64,000 nt of DNA, taken from NCBI GenBank assembly GCA_033961575.1, contig CM066732.1, forward strand, positions 95,347,187 to 95,411,186, in the 5' to 3' direction. The stretch is from Aselliscus stoliczkanus. Its lineage: Eukaryota > Chordata > Mammalia > Chiroptera > Hipposideridae. Numbering within the stretch: position 1 is the first letter of the stretch; each line of letters begins with the position of its first letter. Below are positions 35,805 to 46,229 of this stretch, piece by piece. The translations under genes were made by a program, and so were the position numbers. The notes under the pieces are model-generated. The model saw only the letters and a list, made by a program, of their open reading frames with translations, was not told the origin of the DNA and did not search any database.

Positions 35805-36094
35805 CTCTAGAGTACTATAAAGATGAGTGATTATTGTTATGGTAATTTCTCACAGAACTGTATTCCATTTCACCACTGAGGTCAGCACCTAAACAGTCTG
35901 ACATAGAATGAGTCCCCATTTTTCTATAAATGCTTTAATGAATTAAAAACTATAGATTTTAATATTTTGAATTCAGTCTTTCTGATGTGTAGTTCATCGT
36001 TTTTTCAAATAAACCAGATCTTCTAAGTGGAGGGAAGTCTCTACATATGAGACATGTGTACTCAAAGTATGTAGATGACAATTGAAAACATTCT

Positions 36095-36227
36095 CACTCA
36101 AGAGCGCGAGCTGAACTCTGAGCAACAGCAGTTCGATGCCCAGCCTGAGCCGAGCTGCTGCTGAGCTGCCAACAGGTGCCCGGATGGCTCAGCTAAAATA
36201 AAAAACAAAAAGAAAGAAAAGAAAAAA
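36095..36227 (+). mobile_element. 5'-truncated composite-family SINE
   Basis: Lacks the first tRNA head start. It keeps 'gctgctgctgagctgccaac' and 'ggatggctcagct', then an A-rich tail. Exact target duplication 'gaaaacattct' at 36084-36094 and 36228-36238. Confidence 0.9.
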
Positions 36228-36238
36228 GAAAACATTCT

Positions 36239-36725
36239 GACCCAGGTTCTTTGTTTGGGTAACTGAAGAGTGAACTGCATCTTGTGGAATACAAGAATCA
36301 CTGTTCCCTTACACATAGTATAATAGAAATGATCCCCTTTTTTTCTTGTTACTTATCAAATACTACATATCCCAATTTACAACAATATCTGAATTATTAC
36401 AATTGTTTCAAACCACTGTCTATGAAAGCATATCATTTTAATGCATGCCTAATTTCATCTTGTTACTTTTGACCCATCATTCTAGTCTAGGTAATTTTAG
36501 ATCCTGATTCTCTCACTAAGCATCATGCTATCCCTTTCAGCTTCGTGTATGTCTGCAAATTTCTTTCAGACTTATCATTTATTCAGGCCACTAAATGAGA
36601 ACAGGGCTAAAGACAGAATAGTCAACTGAATTATAACTTCCATAAGGACAGAGGGCCAAAACTTATATAGATGAAATAGAGGACTGATCTACATTCCATA
36701 TTGGAGTTATATTATAGGAAACTGC
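36239..36725. other. Unannotated AT-rich stretch
   Basis: No feature recognised. Confidence 0.4.
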
Positions 36726-36729
36726 AACT

Positions 36730-37140
36730 TGTAATGAAAGGATTTTTGCATTAGTTAGGGTAACAACACCTGATGTAATATATAAGCCTGAACACTGTAG
36801 AGGGTTAACACAACAGAAGTTTATTTCTCTCTCACATAACAGTCCAGGGCTAATGTTCCTGGTCTGTGGGTATCTGTCCTCCCTCTAGTGACTCAGGTCT
36901 ACGGGATTTCTTCCCTCACATGGCTCTGATATCTCCTAGGACCTTGCCATCATCTATACCCAATCAGCAAAGAGAGAGCTTTGAGAAGGCACCCACATTT
37001 CTGAAGCCTGGCCTGAAAGTGGTATATAATGACTTCTGTTCATGTTCCATCCATGCAAATTTAGCATATGGTCACAGCTAGACATAAGGGAAGCTGGAAA
37101 TACAATTCCTGGATGGGAAGCCCCTTTCTAGAAATGCACT
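36730..37140. repeat. Unnamed old interspersed repeat
   Basis: Looks like a family seen across mammalian genomes ('acaacagaagtttatttctc', 'aagggaagctggaaatacaa'). A related but not identical block is at 50,320-50,735. Family not named. Confidence 0.4.
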
Positions 37141-37365
37141 ATACTATGAAAGAGGAACATGGAGTCTGATAGACAGCAATCCATCTCTACTACCTCATAA
37201 ATGGCAATTATTTCTATAAGGAAGAATGCAAAAATGTGTAGATGTATTTTCAGACTTCATCCAACATTACCCATTATCACTGCCCCCAAGCACATTAACT
37301 AACACTAAAGATGCATTGCATAAAAATAAATAAATAAACAAACAAACAAATAAATAAATAAAAAA

Positions 37366-37511
37366 GGGGCCGGCCAAGTGGCGTGGTGGTTAAGAGCTGG
37401 CTTGGGACGCCAGCGGCCCCGGTTTGGATCCCACATATGAGGGCTAGTGACACTGCCCTCAAATAAATAAATAAATAAATAAATAAAATAAAAAATAAAA
37501 AATGAAAAAAA
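37366..37511 (+). mobile_element. Short bat SINE with A-rich blocks on both sides
   Basis: Sense head GGGGCCGGCCAAGTGGCGTG with an (ATAA)n tail to 37,511. The target duplication 'atgcattgcataaa' (37311-37324 and 37512-37525) also encloses an (ATAA)n(CAAA)n block of about 40 bases in front of the head. Confidence 0.9.
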
Positions 37512-37525
37512 ATGCATTGCATAAA

Positions 37526-38030
37526 TTAATAGGAACAATGAAAAACTGTGTAATCACTTGTGTTTTATAGGGACACTATACTATTGCACCAAAGGCAATA
37601 GTCATAAAACTGTACCCTCAAGATGGAATGAGTTAGGCATGGGGAATGAAGGAGGGAGTGGCCAGATGACCAACATCTACCTCTATTCACACCATGAGAG
37701 GGGCAGAAGCAGAGAGAGGGCAAGATGAATCAATTTGCGGGAGGCTGTAGCCTAGCCTTCTTATCACCCTTCAAGCTGGTACAAAACAATTGGTGTCAAC
37801 TGTTTTGCTTTTTTAATTTTAGTAACAAAAGTCACATGGCTATTCATATTTGCTCTCTCCTAGCCAAGGTTTCTTGATGACTTGCCAGCTAAATACCTTA
37901 GAAATTCTCATATGAATATGTGCAAAATTATGTAAAATGTTAAGGGGTAAACATAACAACGACCCCTAAATTTTTTTATATTCTCCACAGTGCCTAAAAG
38001 TGCCTGGCCACAGCACGCATCTGCTAAATA
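37526..38030. other. Unannotated AT-rich stretch
   Basis: No feature recognised. Confidence 0.4.
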
Positions 38031-38050
38031 TCTATTGATTATTTTATTAT

Positions 38051-38192
38051 TTTTTTTTTTAGCTGAGCCATCCTGCCACCTATTGGCAGCTCAACGGCAA
38101 CTCAGCTCGGGCTGGCCTCGAACAGCTGTTGCTCAGAGCTCAGCTCGCACTCTTGAGCGAGCTCTTAACCAACTGAGCCACTCGGCCGGCCC
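38051..38192 (-). mobile_element. Truncated composite-family SINE
   Basis: Antisense piece with 'gagccatcctgccacctatt' and the head end 'cactcggccggcccc'. Flanked by 'tctattgatt' (38031) and 'ctattgatta' (38193). Confidence 0.9.
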
Positions 38193-38203
38193 CTATTGAT
38201 TAT

Positions 38204-38640
38204 TTTTTTTAAAAGATTTTATTGGGGAATTGGGGGAGGGGAACAGCATTGGGGAATCAGGGAAGGGGAACAGACAAGCTGCCATCCTTTTGTTCCTCAG
38301 TCTAGTTGTGGAGGATGCTGCCTCACTGGCCCATGTTGGTATCATCATTGCACTCTTCTCGGGTAAGGCAGATTGGTCGCCGGCCTCTGGACAGCTGCTC
38401 ACAGCGGCTCTTGGCAGGTCACACTGGCTGCCAGCCACTCACTGTAGCCTATGGAAGCCCACTGCAGCAGGGGCTGCAGCTATGCCATCCCCGGGGACTC
38501 ACAGCACTCAGTTCCAGGTGGAGCTGTTGTTCACCATCTTAGCTTTAGAGGGCAGTGTCATTGGCCCTCGCAGGTGGGATCCGAACCGGGGCTGCTGGCG
38601 TCCCAAGCCAGCTCCTAACCAACGCACCACTCAGCCAGCT
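38204..38640 (-). mobile_element. Long bat SINE, full length, adjacent to the previous SINE
   Basis: From 'aaaagattttattggggaat' to 'cactcagccagct', followed by a third copy of the target 'ctctattgat' at 38641. CTCF-like core TAGAGGGCAG at 38546-38555. Confidence 0.93.
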
Positions 38641-38644
38641 CTCT

Positions 38645-39117
38645 ATTGATATTTGATGGCTTAAGGAGGATCCAGAGTTTATGGTTGTGTCTTATCTGAG
38701 TATTCTGTTGTAATTGTAGGCATCAGTTCCCCTCATGAATACTTTTTTCTTTGATGTGAAAGGGGTACATTCTATAAAAATGTGCTGTAAACTGAGGTTG
38801 TCCCATGTCTTTAGTTCTGCATCTGCTATCTGGCTCTGAATCAGCCAATTGGTTATGGAACTAAATTTCTGTTCTTTATATGATTGGAACATGATAAGTA
38901 AAACTATCTTAAAAATCTGAATATGGAAATTTTTCTGTTTAAAAGAGCAGTTACTACTTTTGATCATATCATGCTTATTTATCTATGTGCTAATGTGGGG
39001 CAGAGAGGGGATTGACATTATGCAATAAATGCCTTGTTGTGAATAGCCTTATAAAAATATATTATGTTCTGCTTGTTGTTGTTTTTTCCAGTTCTGCAGT
39101 GTCCACTGCTCCCTTGT
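38645..39117. other. Unannotated AT-rich stretch
   Basis: No feature recognised. Confidence 0.4.
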
Positions 39118-39486
39118 TACCATGGTTTTTAAAATAATTTATTGGGGTAACATTGGTTAATAACATTATATAAATTTCAGATGTACAACATTATAGTACA
39201 ATATCTGTATACTCAATTATGTGCTCACTACCTAAAGTCTAGTCTCCTTCTGTCACTTTATATTTAATCCCCTTCATCCTCTTCATCCTCACATCATGTT
39301 CTTTCCCCACTGATTGCCACCATTCTGTTCTCTGTAACTATGAGTTTGTTTTTTGTTTGTTCGCTTTTTTTTGTTTCATATCCCATATATGAGTGAAATC
39401 ATACAGTTCTTGTCCTTTTCCATATGACTTAGCATAATACTTTCAAGATCCATCCATTGTCGAAAATGGCACTATTTCCTCTTTTT
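39118..39486 (-). mobile_element. L1 3' fragment, left part (antisense)
   Basis: Antisense L1 3' UTR ('aattatgtgctcactaccta', 'cactgattgccaccattctg', 'catatgacttagcataatac'). It continues after the SINE as 'tttttatggctgagtagtat' to about 40,075. Confidence 0.85.
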
Positions 39487-39936
39487 TTTTTTTTTAAGAT
39501 TTTATTGGGGAATTGGGGGAGGGGATCAGCGTTGGGGAATCGGGGAAGGGGAACAGACAAGTTGCTGTCTTTTTTTGTTCTTCAGTCTAGTTGCGGAGGA
39601 CGTTGTTTCACTGGCCCATGTTGGTATCGTCATTGCATCCTTCCCGTATGAGGCAGATCGGTCGCCGCCCTCTGGATGTCGCTTACTGTGGCTATTGGCA
39701 GCTCACGCTGGCTGCCAGCTGCTCATGCTGGCTGCCGGCCACTCACTGTAGCCTATGGCAGCCCACTGTAGCAGGGGCTGCAGCCTACACCGTCGCCCGG
39801 GCTCGCGCAGCCCAGCTCCAGGTGGAGCTGTTGTAAGCTGTGGAGAGCAGTGTCACTGGCCCTCATATGTGGGATCCGAACCGGGCCACTGGCATCCCAA
39901 AACCAGCTCTTTACCAATGCGCCACTGGGCCGGCCC
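39487..39936 (-). mobile_element. Long bat SINE, full length
   Basis: Inserted in L1 with target duplication 'ctatttcctcttttt'. The head ends 'ggccggccc'. The body includes an extra 'gctgccagctgctcatgctg' block, and the usual TAGAGGGCAG is GGAGAGCAG here. Confidence 0.93.
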
Positions 39937-40460
39937 TATTTCCTCTTTTTATGGCTGAGTAGTATTCCATCGTGTATATACTACCTCTTCTTTATCCAAT
40001 CATCCATTGAAAGACACTTAGATTGTTTCCATGTCTTGGCAATTGTAAATAATGCTATGTTCTGCAGTTTTAAGATGCCCCTTCCTTAAAATGGGAAGAT
40101 CTTTTTGTCTGTGACTAAACCACACACATACACACACAAAGAGTGTGTGTATAATATATCACTCTATGATATATTTAACCACATTAAAAAAAAAATTCCT
40201 GCATAGCAAAACTACTATAAGCAAAGTCAAAATACAGTGTAAAATTTGGGGAAATACTTGCAACTTGCATAATTAAAAGTTAATTTCCCAGTTTATAAAG
40301 AACTCTCAGAAAAAAAATAAAATAAAATAAAAACCCATGATAACCCAATAGAAAAATGAGCACGGGATATAAAAGAACACACATAGAAAAGAAATACAGT
40401 GGGCCTTAAATATATGAAAAGATGTTCTATCTCATTTGTAAGTGTAAATTAAAACTACAC

Positions 40461-40579
40461 CCGGCTGGCCTAGTGGTGCGATGGTTAAGAGCTGGCTTGG
40501 GACGCCAGCGGCCCCGGTTCGGGTCCCACATATGAGGGCCAGTGACACTGCCCTCAAAAAGAAAAAACAAAACAAAAAA
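40461..40579 (+). mobile_element. Short bat SINE
   Basis: Sense head 'ccggctggcctagtggtgcg' with an A-rich tail, inside the LINE fragment. Confidence 0.9.
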
Positions 40580-40991
40580 CACTGAAAATATTTTTCACTG
40601 AGTTTGGCAAAAATCTGAACTGTTGATAACACACTCTGTAGGTAAGGGTGTGGGGGAAAATAGGAGGGCGTTCTGTAACAAATCTTCCGCAGAGAGCAAT
40701 CTGACAATATCTCTCAAAACCAAAAACGCACTTACCTTTCCATCCAGCAATTCCACTTCTAGGAATTTACCTCAAAGATATAACTTATATACAAATTGAC
40801 ATGTATACTAGGTTATTCGTTTGTAATAGCAAAAATACTAGAAACAACCTAGATGTCCATAGATAAGAGGACTGGGTAATTAATTTATGACCCATTCATA
40901 CAGAACACTATCATATTATGAAAAAAAATTTTTTAAATAAGGATGCTTTCTGTGAGCTGATATGGAAAGAACTTTAAGATATATTAAGGCG

Positions 40992-41394
40992 AGACCGGCT
41001 GAGTGGCGCATTGGTTAAGAGCTGGTTTGGGGATGTCAGCGGCCCTGGTTCGGATCCCACATATGAGGGCCAGTGACACTGCCCTCTACAGCTAACAACA
41101 GCTCCACCTGGAGTTGGGCTGCGAGCCCCGGCTGCAGTGGGCTGCCATAGGCTCCAGTGAGTGCCCGGCAGCCAGTGTGAGCCGCTGGCAGCCAGCACGA
41201 GCTGCCAATAGCTGCGGTGAGCGACCATCCAGAGGCTGGCGACCAATCTACCTCATCCAAGAAGAGCTCAATGACAATACCAACATGGGCCCGTGAAGCA
41301 ACGTCCTCCGCCACTAGACTGAAGAACAAAAAGACAGCAACTTGTCTGTTCCCCTTCCCCGATTCCCCAATAAAATCTTCAAAAAAAAAAAAAA
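40992..41394 (+). mobile_element. Long bat SINE, full length
   Basis: Sense copy ending 'ccccaataaaatcttc' plus an A-tail. Target duplication 'agatatattaaggcga' / 'agatgtattaaggcga'. CTCF-like core (reverse) CTGCCCTCTA at 41079-41088. Confidence 0.95.
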
Positions 41395-41640
41395 GATGTA
41401 TTAAGGCGAAAAGCAAGATGCAGAACAGTGTGAACAGTATGTTACATTTGTATAAAAGAGGAGATTATTCTTTTGTGCTTATTGGCACACAAATAACAGT
41501 GGGGGAGAGCAGATGGAAACTAGTGACTAGAAGATACCAGAGGAGGAAAACTTTGTGAAAAAGTTTCAAATATCTCCTGATGTTTGAATCTTGTGAATGT
41601 ATTGCTTATTCAATAAGTTAAACTTTAAAAAGTAACAAGA

Positions 41641-42290
41641 TCTCAATAAACTTTTAATGCAGCTTTGGGAAAATGATGATGGTTTTAGGAAAATGTGAAT
41701 TTTCATGACTAGTGACATAATTGTATGGTTCAGACTGTCTTGTATGGCTTATCTGGTGCCCAAGTCTTTTCTCCTCAATGGATCCGCCAGCCCTCACCTC
41801 TCCCAAAGCTTGCCTGGTATCTAACCTGAGCACCCAGTAGGGGTCTGAGGACAACTTGTTGGCTGATTGGGCCTCTCGGATTTTCATCCCTTTTTATCAC
41901 GAGCACTTCTTGTGTGGTTTCCACTTCTTCCTTAATTCAAAATATTAGAGGGAAAGGACAAGTAAGGTAGAAAGTTGCCAAGTAAATTGGGCCTCCTGAG
42001 AGTGTATCTTCAGGTTTACAAAAAAAAAGAAAAGAAAAGAAAAGCAGTTTCCATTTCGTTGATGATAATGTGTTTGCTTTCTATATAGTCAATTACCTAT
42101 TGTGTGTTGGATGGCATTTTCTGGTTGTCTGTATCAAGTGCCAACATTTAAAAATCTATTTCCTCCACTACTGTTTCAATGTCGACAACTCTACTGTTAG
42201 AATCTGTGAGTTGGTATTTTTCCAGCCAAAGGGTAATTCAGCTGAGATGTTTGATTTTACGATACAAATGTGATCTCACTTCTCCATGTG
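41641..42290. other. Unannotated intergenic stretch
   Basis: No gene or repeat named; small (AAAAG)n run at about 42,019-42,045. Confidence 0.4.
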
Positions 42291-42334
42291 AGCTGCTTCC
42301 TGAAAAATCACTTAGTGGAGGAAAGACAAAAAAC

Positions 42335-42515
42335 TTAAGACTCCAGCGCGTGCTGCGCTGACCGCTGGGACTGGCGGCAGCAGGGGCAGCCAAGTCTGAC
42401 AGACTCCCGCCAAGGCCAGAGGGGCCCCGGGATCCCCTCCAAGAGGTGGAAAACCGCCTTCCACCAGCCTCTGGAGGTGGGACTAGGTCTCCCCTGCAGG
42501 ATCCGCAGAGAATTG
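42335..42515. promoter_or_regulatory. GC-rich patch with CpGs
   Basis: A GC-rich island of about 180 bases in an otherwise AT-rich region, with CpG-containing sequence near 'ccagcgcgtgctgcgctgac'. It is too small for a typical CpG island. It could be a regulatory element or the remnant of a GC-rich insertion. Confidence 0.3.
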
Positions 42516-42539
42516 TTCTAAGCAAAGCAATTTAGCCAT

Positions 42540-43000
42540 GCGTCTCCTAGGAGCGTGGGTGTAAAGGGCAGCTTACCGCCCTGCTGGCCTGCTGCTTCCT
42601 GGTGGGGGAGTCTGGGCGAGCAGTGGTGGGCCAGGGTCTTGAGAAGCATGGGGAGGATGGGTGTCATCTGCTAACTCCAAGGATGGAGCTCCAGGGCCCA
42701 GTCTGGACAGCGCTGTTCCATGACTGCACACGGCCCCTCCCCCAGGACAGAGAGAAGGCAGCTCCAGGCTGGCTCTCCTGAATTTAGCACTCTAGTCCTT
42801 TCCACCTTACAGACTTCTTTTTCCAGCCCCAGCTTTCCCTTTTTCTAATTCATTCCCAACTAGAGAGACTCTAGAACACAAATGTTTGGACAAGTTATTT
42901 GAGGGCAATTAATTAACCCAGGTGGGCCTCAGTTTCCTCTTTTGTATAGTAAAATCAATCTTTATAACTTTTAGAAAACAATTTGTTAGTTTCCTATAGT
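42540..43000. other. Unannotated intergenic stretch
   Basis: A MIR-like remnant may occupy about 42,895-42,975 ('gcctcagtttcctcttttgt'); otherwise nothing recognised. Confidence 0.4.
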
Positions 43001-43002
43001 TA

Positions 43003-44285
43003 TTGGGTTTTCGGAAAAGTCATGACGCATGTTTGCAACAGATGGCACTAGTTCATTTTTGGAAGTACTAAAATCATTCGCATCTATGTTATTGCTATTT
43101 CATTTGACAGCTGACAGTTCTGGCTTCATTTTTTTAAAAAAATTGAGCAATTTGGTCAAGTTTTGGAGATTTTATAACAAGTTGAAGATGGACGACCAAA
43201 CTGCATTTTTGCCATATTTTACTGGTTTTACTTCCATAAAGGGAAGAATATGTGTCAAGCTTGTGAAAAGTTGCATAAAGTTTATGGTGACAATGCTCTA
43301 CAAGAATGTCAGTGCCAACGATGGCTCACGAAATTCTGTGCTGGTGATTTTGAACGCAACGATGCTCCTCTGTCAGGGAGGCCCACCGAGGTTGATGATG
43401 ACAAAATAAAGGCACAGGTCGAGTCAAACTCACGTTACATGACACGAGGGATTGCAGAAACATTGAACATCCATCATTCAAGCATTCACGATCACCTGAA
43501 GAAGCAGGGATACGTAAGCAAGCTTGATATTTGGGTTCCGCATGAACTCAAGTTTATTTGATGGCATGTGTAAACATCTCCAATATGCTCATTAAACGTG
43601 AGGAAAACGATCCTTTTTTAAAGCAACTGATAACTGGTGATGAGAAGTGGATTGTTTACAACAATGGGATGTGCCAACGGTCTTGGTCCTGACGTGATGT
43701 TTCGCCTCAAACGACATTGAAAGCAGACATTCATCAGAGGAAGGTTATGCTCTCAATGTGGTGGGATTTTAAAGGTGTTGTGTTTTTCGAGCTCCTACGA
43801 AGGAACCAAACAATCAAGTTGAATGTGTACTGTCGGCAATTGGACAGTTTCAACTAATCCATCATCCAGAAACGTCCAGAACTTGTTAATTGTAAAGGAG
43901 TTGTGTTCCATGGCAACAACGCGAGACCACACAAGTTTGATCACCCATCAAAAATTATTGGAGCTTGGATGGGATGTGTTGCCACACCCACCATACTCAC
44001 CTGACCTTTTCGCCGTCAGACTTCCACTTGTTTCACTCTCTTCAAGATTCCTTGCATGGTATAACTTTCAATTCAGATGAGGCTGTAAATCAGCACCTTG
44101 TTCATTTTTTCGCAAATAAAGACAGGTCCTTCTATGAACGAGAAATTATGAAGCTCACTGAAAGATGGCAAAAGTCTATTGAACAAAACGGGCAATATAT
44201 CATTGATTGATCTTTGTTCTTTATACAAATAAATGACATTTGAAAAACATAGACAAAATATGTCATGACTTTTCCAAAGACCCAA
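43003..44285 (+). mobile_element. Full-length dead mariner transposon
   Basis: A 1283-base element flanked by TA (43001-43002 and 44286-44287). Inverted ends: TTGGGTTTTCGGAAAAGTCA on the left and TTGGGTCTTTGGAAAAGTCA as the complement of the right end. Size and structure fit a complete Tc1/mariner element. Its inverted ends differ from those of the 20.6 kb copy, so it belongs to another lineage. It sits next to an L1 3' end that starts at 44,288. Confidence 0.95.
43188..44210 (+). pseudogene. Mariner transposase, broken by frameshifts and stops
   Basis: Starts near ATG 43188 (MDDQTAFLPYF), shifts frame, then shows the helix-turn-helix region RWLTKFCAGDFERNDAPLSGRPT (split here only for description) around 43,250-43,560 with WVPHEL. 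The first catalytic Asp lies in ITGDEKWIVYNN near 43,630-43,665. The second catalytic site reads HGNNARPH near 43,908-43,930, with Asn replacing Asp. The third Asp lies in SDFHLF near 44,015, and the frame ends NGQYIID at 44,210. At least three stops or shifts separate these blocks, so no enzyme can be made. Confidence 0.9.
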
Positions 44286-44287
44286 TA

Positions 44288-44815
44288 AATATACACTTAT
44301 TCAATTCAACCACTAAGTATGTACCCAAAACAAACTAAAATCTCTGTCCACTGAAATATTCATAGCAGCATAATTCATAATAGCCATAGACTAGAAACTC
44401 GAATGTCCATCAACTGAAAACAGAAATGCCCATCAACAGAAAACTGAAAACACATTGATGTTTTCATACAATAGAGTACCACTCAGCAATAAAAGGAACA
44501 AACTGCTGATACACGCTTCCAGCATGAGCAAATCTCAAAACCATCATACTAAATAAGGCAGACTCTGATTCCATTCATATCAAGTTCTAAAAAAAGCAAA
44601 GATAATCTATGGTATAAGAAATCAGAATAGTGGTTTCTTTGGATGGTATAGACTGACAAAGACAGAGGGAACTTTCTGGAGTGATGGAAATGTTTTATAT
44701 GTTGACTAAGGTGAAGGTTACATGGGTATATACATTTGTCAAACTCATAGAATTGTGCTTTAAATTTTATAGGTTTTAGGTAAATTAAACTTCAATTTAA
44801 AATTATCTTAAAAAA
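44288..44815 (+). mobile_element. L1 3'-end fragment (sense)
   Basis: Sense LINE tail: 'aatattcatagcagcataat', 'gtaccactcagcaataaaag', 'tctggagtgatggaaatgtt', 'atacatttgtcaaactcata'. Confidence 0.8.
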
Positions 44816-45425
44816 AATAATAAAATTATCTTCAAAAAGATAATATTACCTATCTTATAGGGTTGTTGTAATTATTAAATCAGTGAATATATAAAGTGTT
44901 TAGAGCAGATATTACCTTATAACTATTTATATAGCATTTATAGTATATTCATGTAGTATTTACATAGCACTTGTATATAGTATTTATAATTAATCCAAAA
45001 TCTGTGACACTGTGGGAAAGATTTACATTTTAAAGTACTATATGTCAGAATTTTCCATAAAGGAAATCATACCACTGTCCCCACCTCATAGGAAGTTGTG
45101 AGGATTAAATAGACCATGTACCTCAGCTACATTTGTAATTGATTAATAATATTTTCTCCTTTTTATTATTAGTTTTAGGTGTTGATTAATAATATTTTAA
45201 TGTGGATAGTTGAGTCATCCAATTTAACTTCTGACATAATTTCTATATCTGTGAAATGTTGCTTCAATTCTAAATACCAAAGAAGCACAAATGAAGCAAG
45301 GGACACCACACATTCTTGTGACCTGGCCACCACATACTCAACAATCCCACGATGAGTGTTCATTAGATGTACCAGAAGACATCACCTTGGATGTGACTAT
45401 TTAAACTGCCCCTCTGCAGGCCTGC
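44816..45425. other. Unannotated AT-rich stretch
   Basis: MIR-like remnants near 44,850-44,910 and 45,080-45,120; otherwise nothing recognised. Confidence 0.4.
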
Positions 45426-45429
45426 TTGG

Positions 45430-45600
45430 AATAAGAGATAGAGCTTAATTGCCTGGATTTGAATGTTAGTTCAGCCCTTAGTCCAGGTGATATTGGGAAA
45501 GGTACTTACGTTAACCTCATTATGTTTCCACATCTGTAAAATGGGAATCATAATTACCCTCTGTGGATTTGGGAGACAGTTGGATAAGAGAAGTTGCATG
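45430..45600 (+). repeat. MIR element
   Basis: Sense MIR: 'ttgcctggatttgaatgtta', 'tccacatctgtaaaatggga', 'tcataattaccctctgtgga'. Confidence 0.75.
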
Positions 45601-46200
45601 TTTCAGAAATAAACACCGTGCTGATTTCTGCAGAGGGTAAATGCTGGTGATGAGAGGGTTTTTGTTGAGCAGGCTGTCTGGTGTGGGACAAAGTATGTGT
45701 TCCCATAAGCAGTTTGGAAAAGGAAGGACCCAGCTGCTCTTTTCTGCAGCGGTACAGGGAAGAGATGGAGAAGCCCAGATGAAGATCTTGGAGGGAGTGT
45801 CTGGGGCTGGGTAAGAATCAGAGGCCTCTCAGAGAAAGAGTGGATGGGGAACAGCCAAAAAAGAACAAGGGAAGAGATGTTTAATGGAATGAGATGCTGC
45901 ACCTTGTGCTGTATGTATAAAATTCCCTCTCTCCTTGGTCTCCTCTACAAGCCTTCAAAAAAAAATCTACAAGATTTACTAAAGCTCTTGTGTAAATGGA
46001 TTTTTGGGGGAGCAGTGAGGGGAATTGCTAAGTCCTGCTTCAAGGGTGGCACAGGGAGAAATGGTAGGCTGCAAATACCCAAATCTGGATCACCCATGTG
46101 CTTTGCATAGTCCTGGGTTCAGGGTACGTGTTTAATAAATGACAGGCAGTTTATGTCGTGTCGTAGGTATGTAGACGTCTGGCAGAAGAATTTGCCTCAT
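45601..46200. other. Unannotated intergenic stretch
   Basis: No gene or named repeat; it leads into the CpG island. Confidence 0.4.
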
Positions 46201-46229
46201 TCCATAATGTGGGCTCAGGTCAGTACCCC

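Larger units (their letters stand above)
40190..41640 (+). mobile_element. L1/HAL1-type LINE fragment (sense) with two SINEs
   Basis: Sense LINE 3' blocks: 'aatagaaaaatgagcacggg', 'cagcaattccacttctagga', 'acctagatgtccatagataa'. Split by SINEs at 40,461 and 40,992. No frame survives. Assignment to HAL1 rather than an old L1 is a guess. Confidence 0.6.

Noticed and set aside
42238..42525. 95-codon minus-strand frame over the GC-rich patch
   Set aside because: Low-complexity Ser/Gly/Pro/Arg composition and no splice or family support; kept only as a possible regulatory patch.
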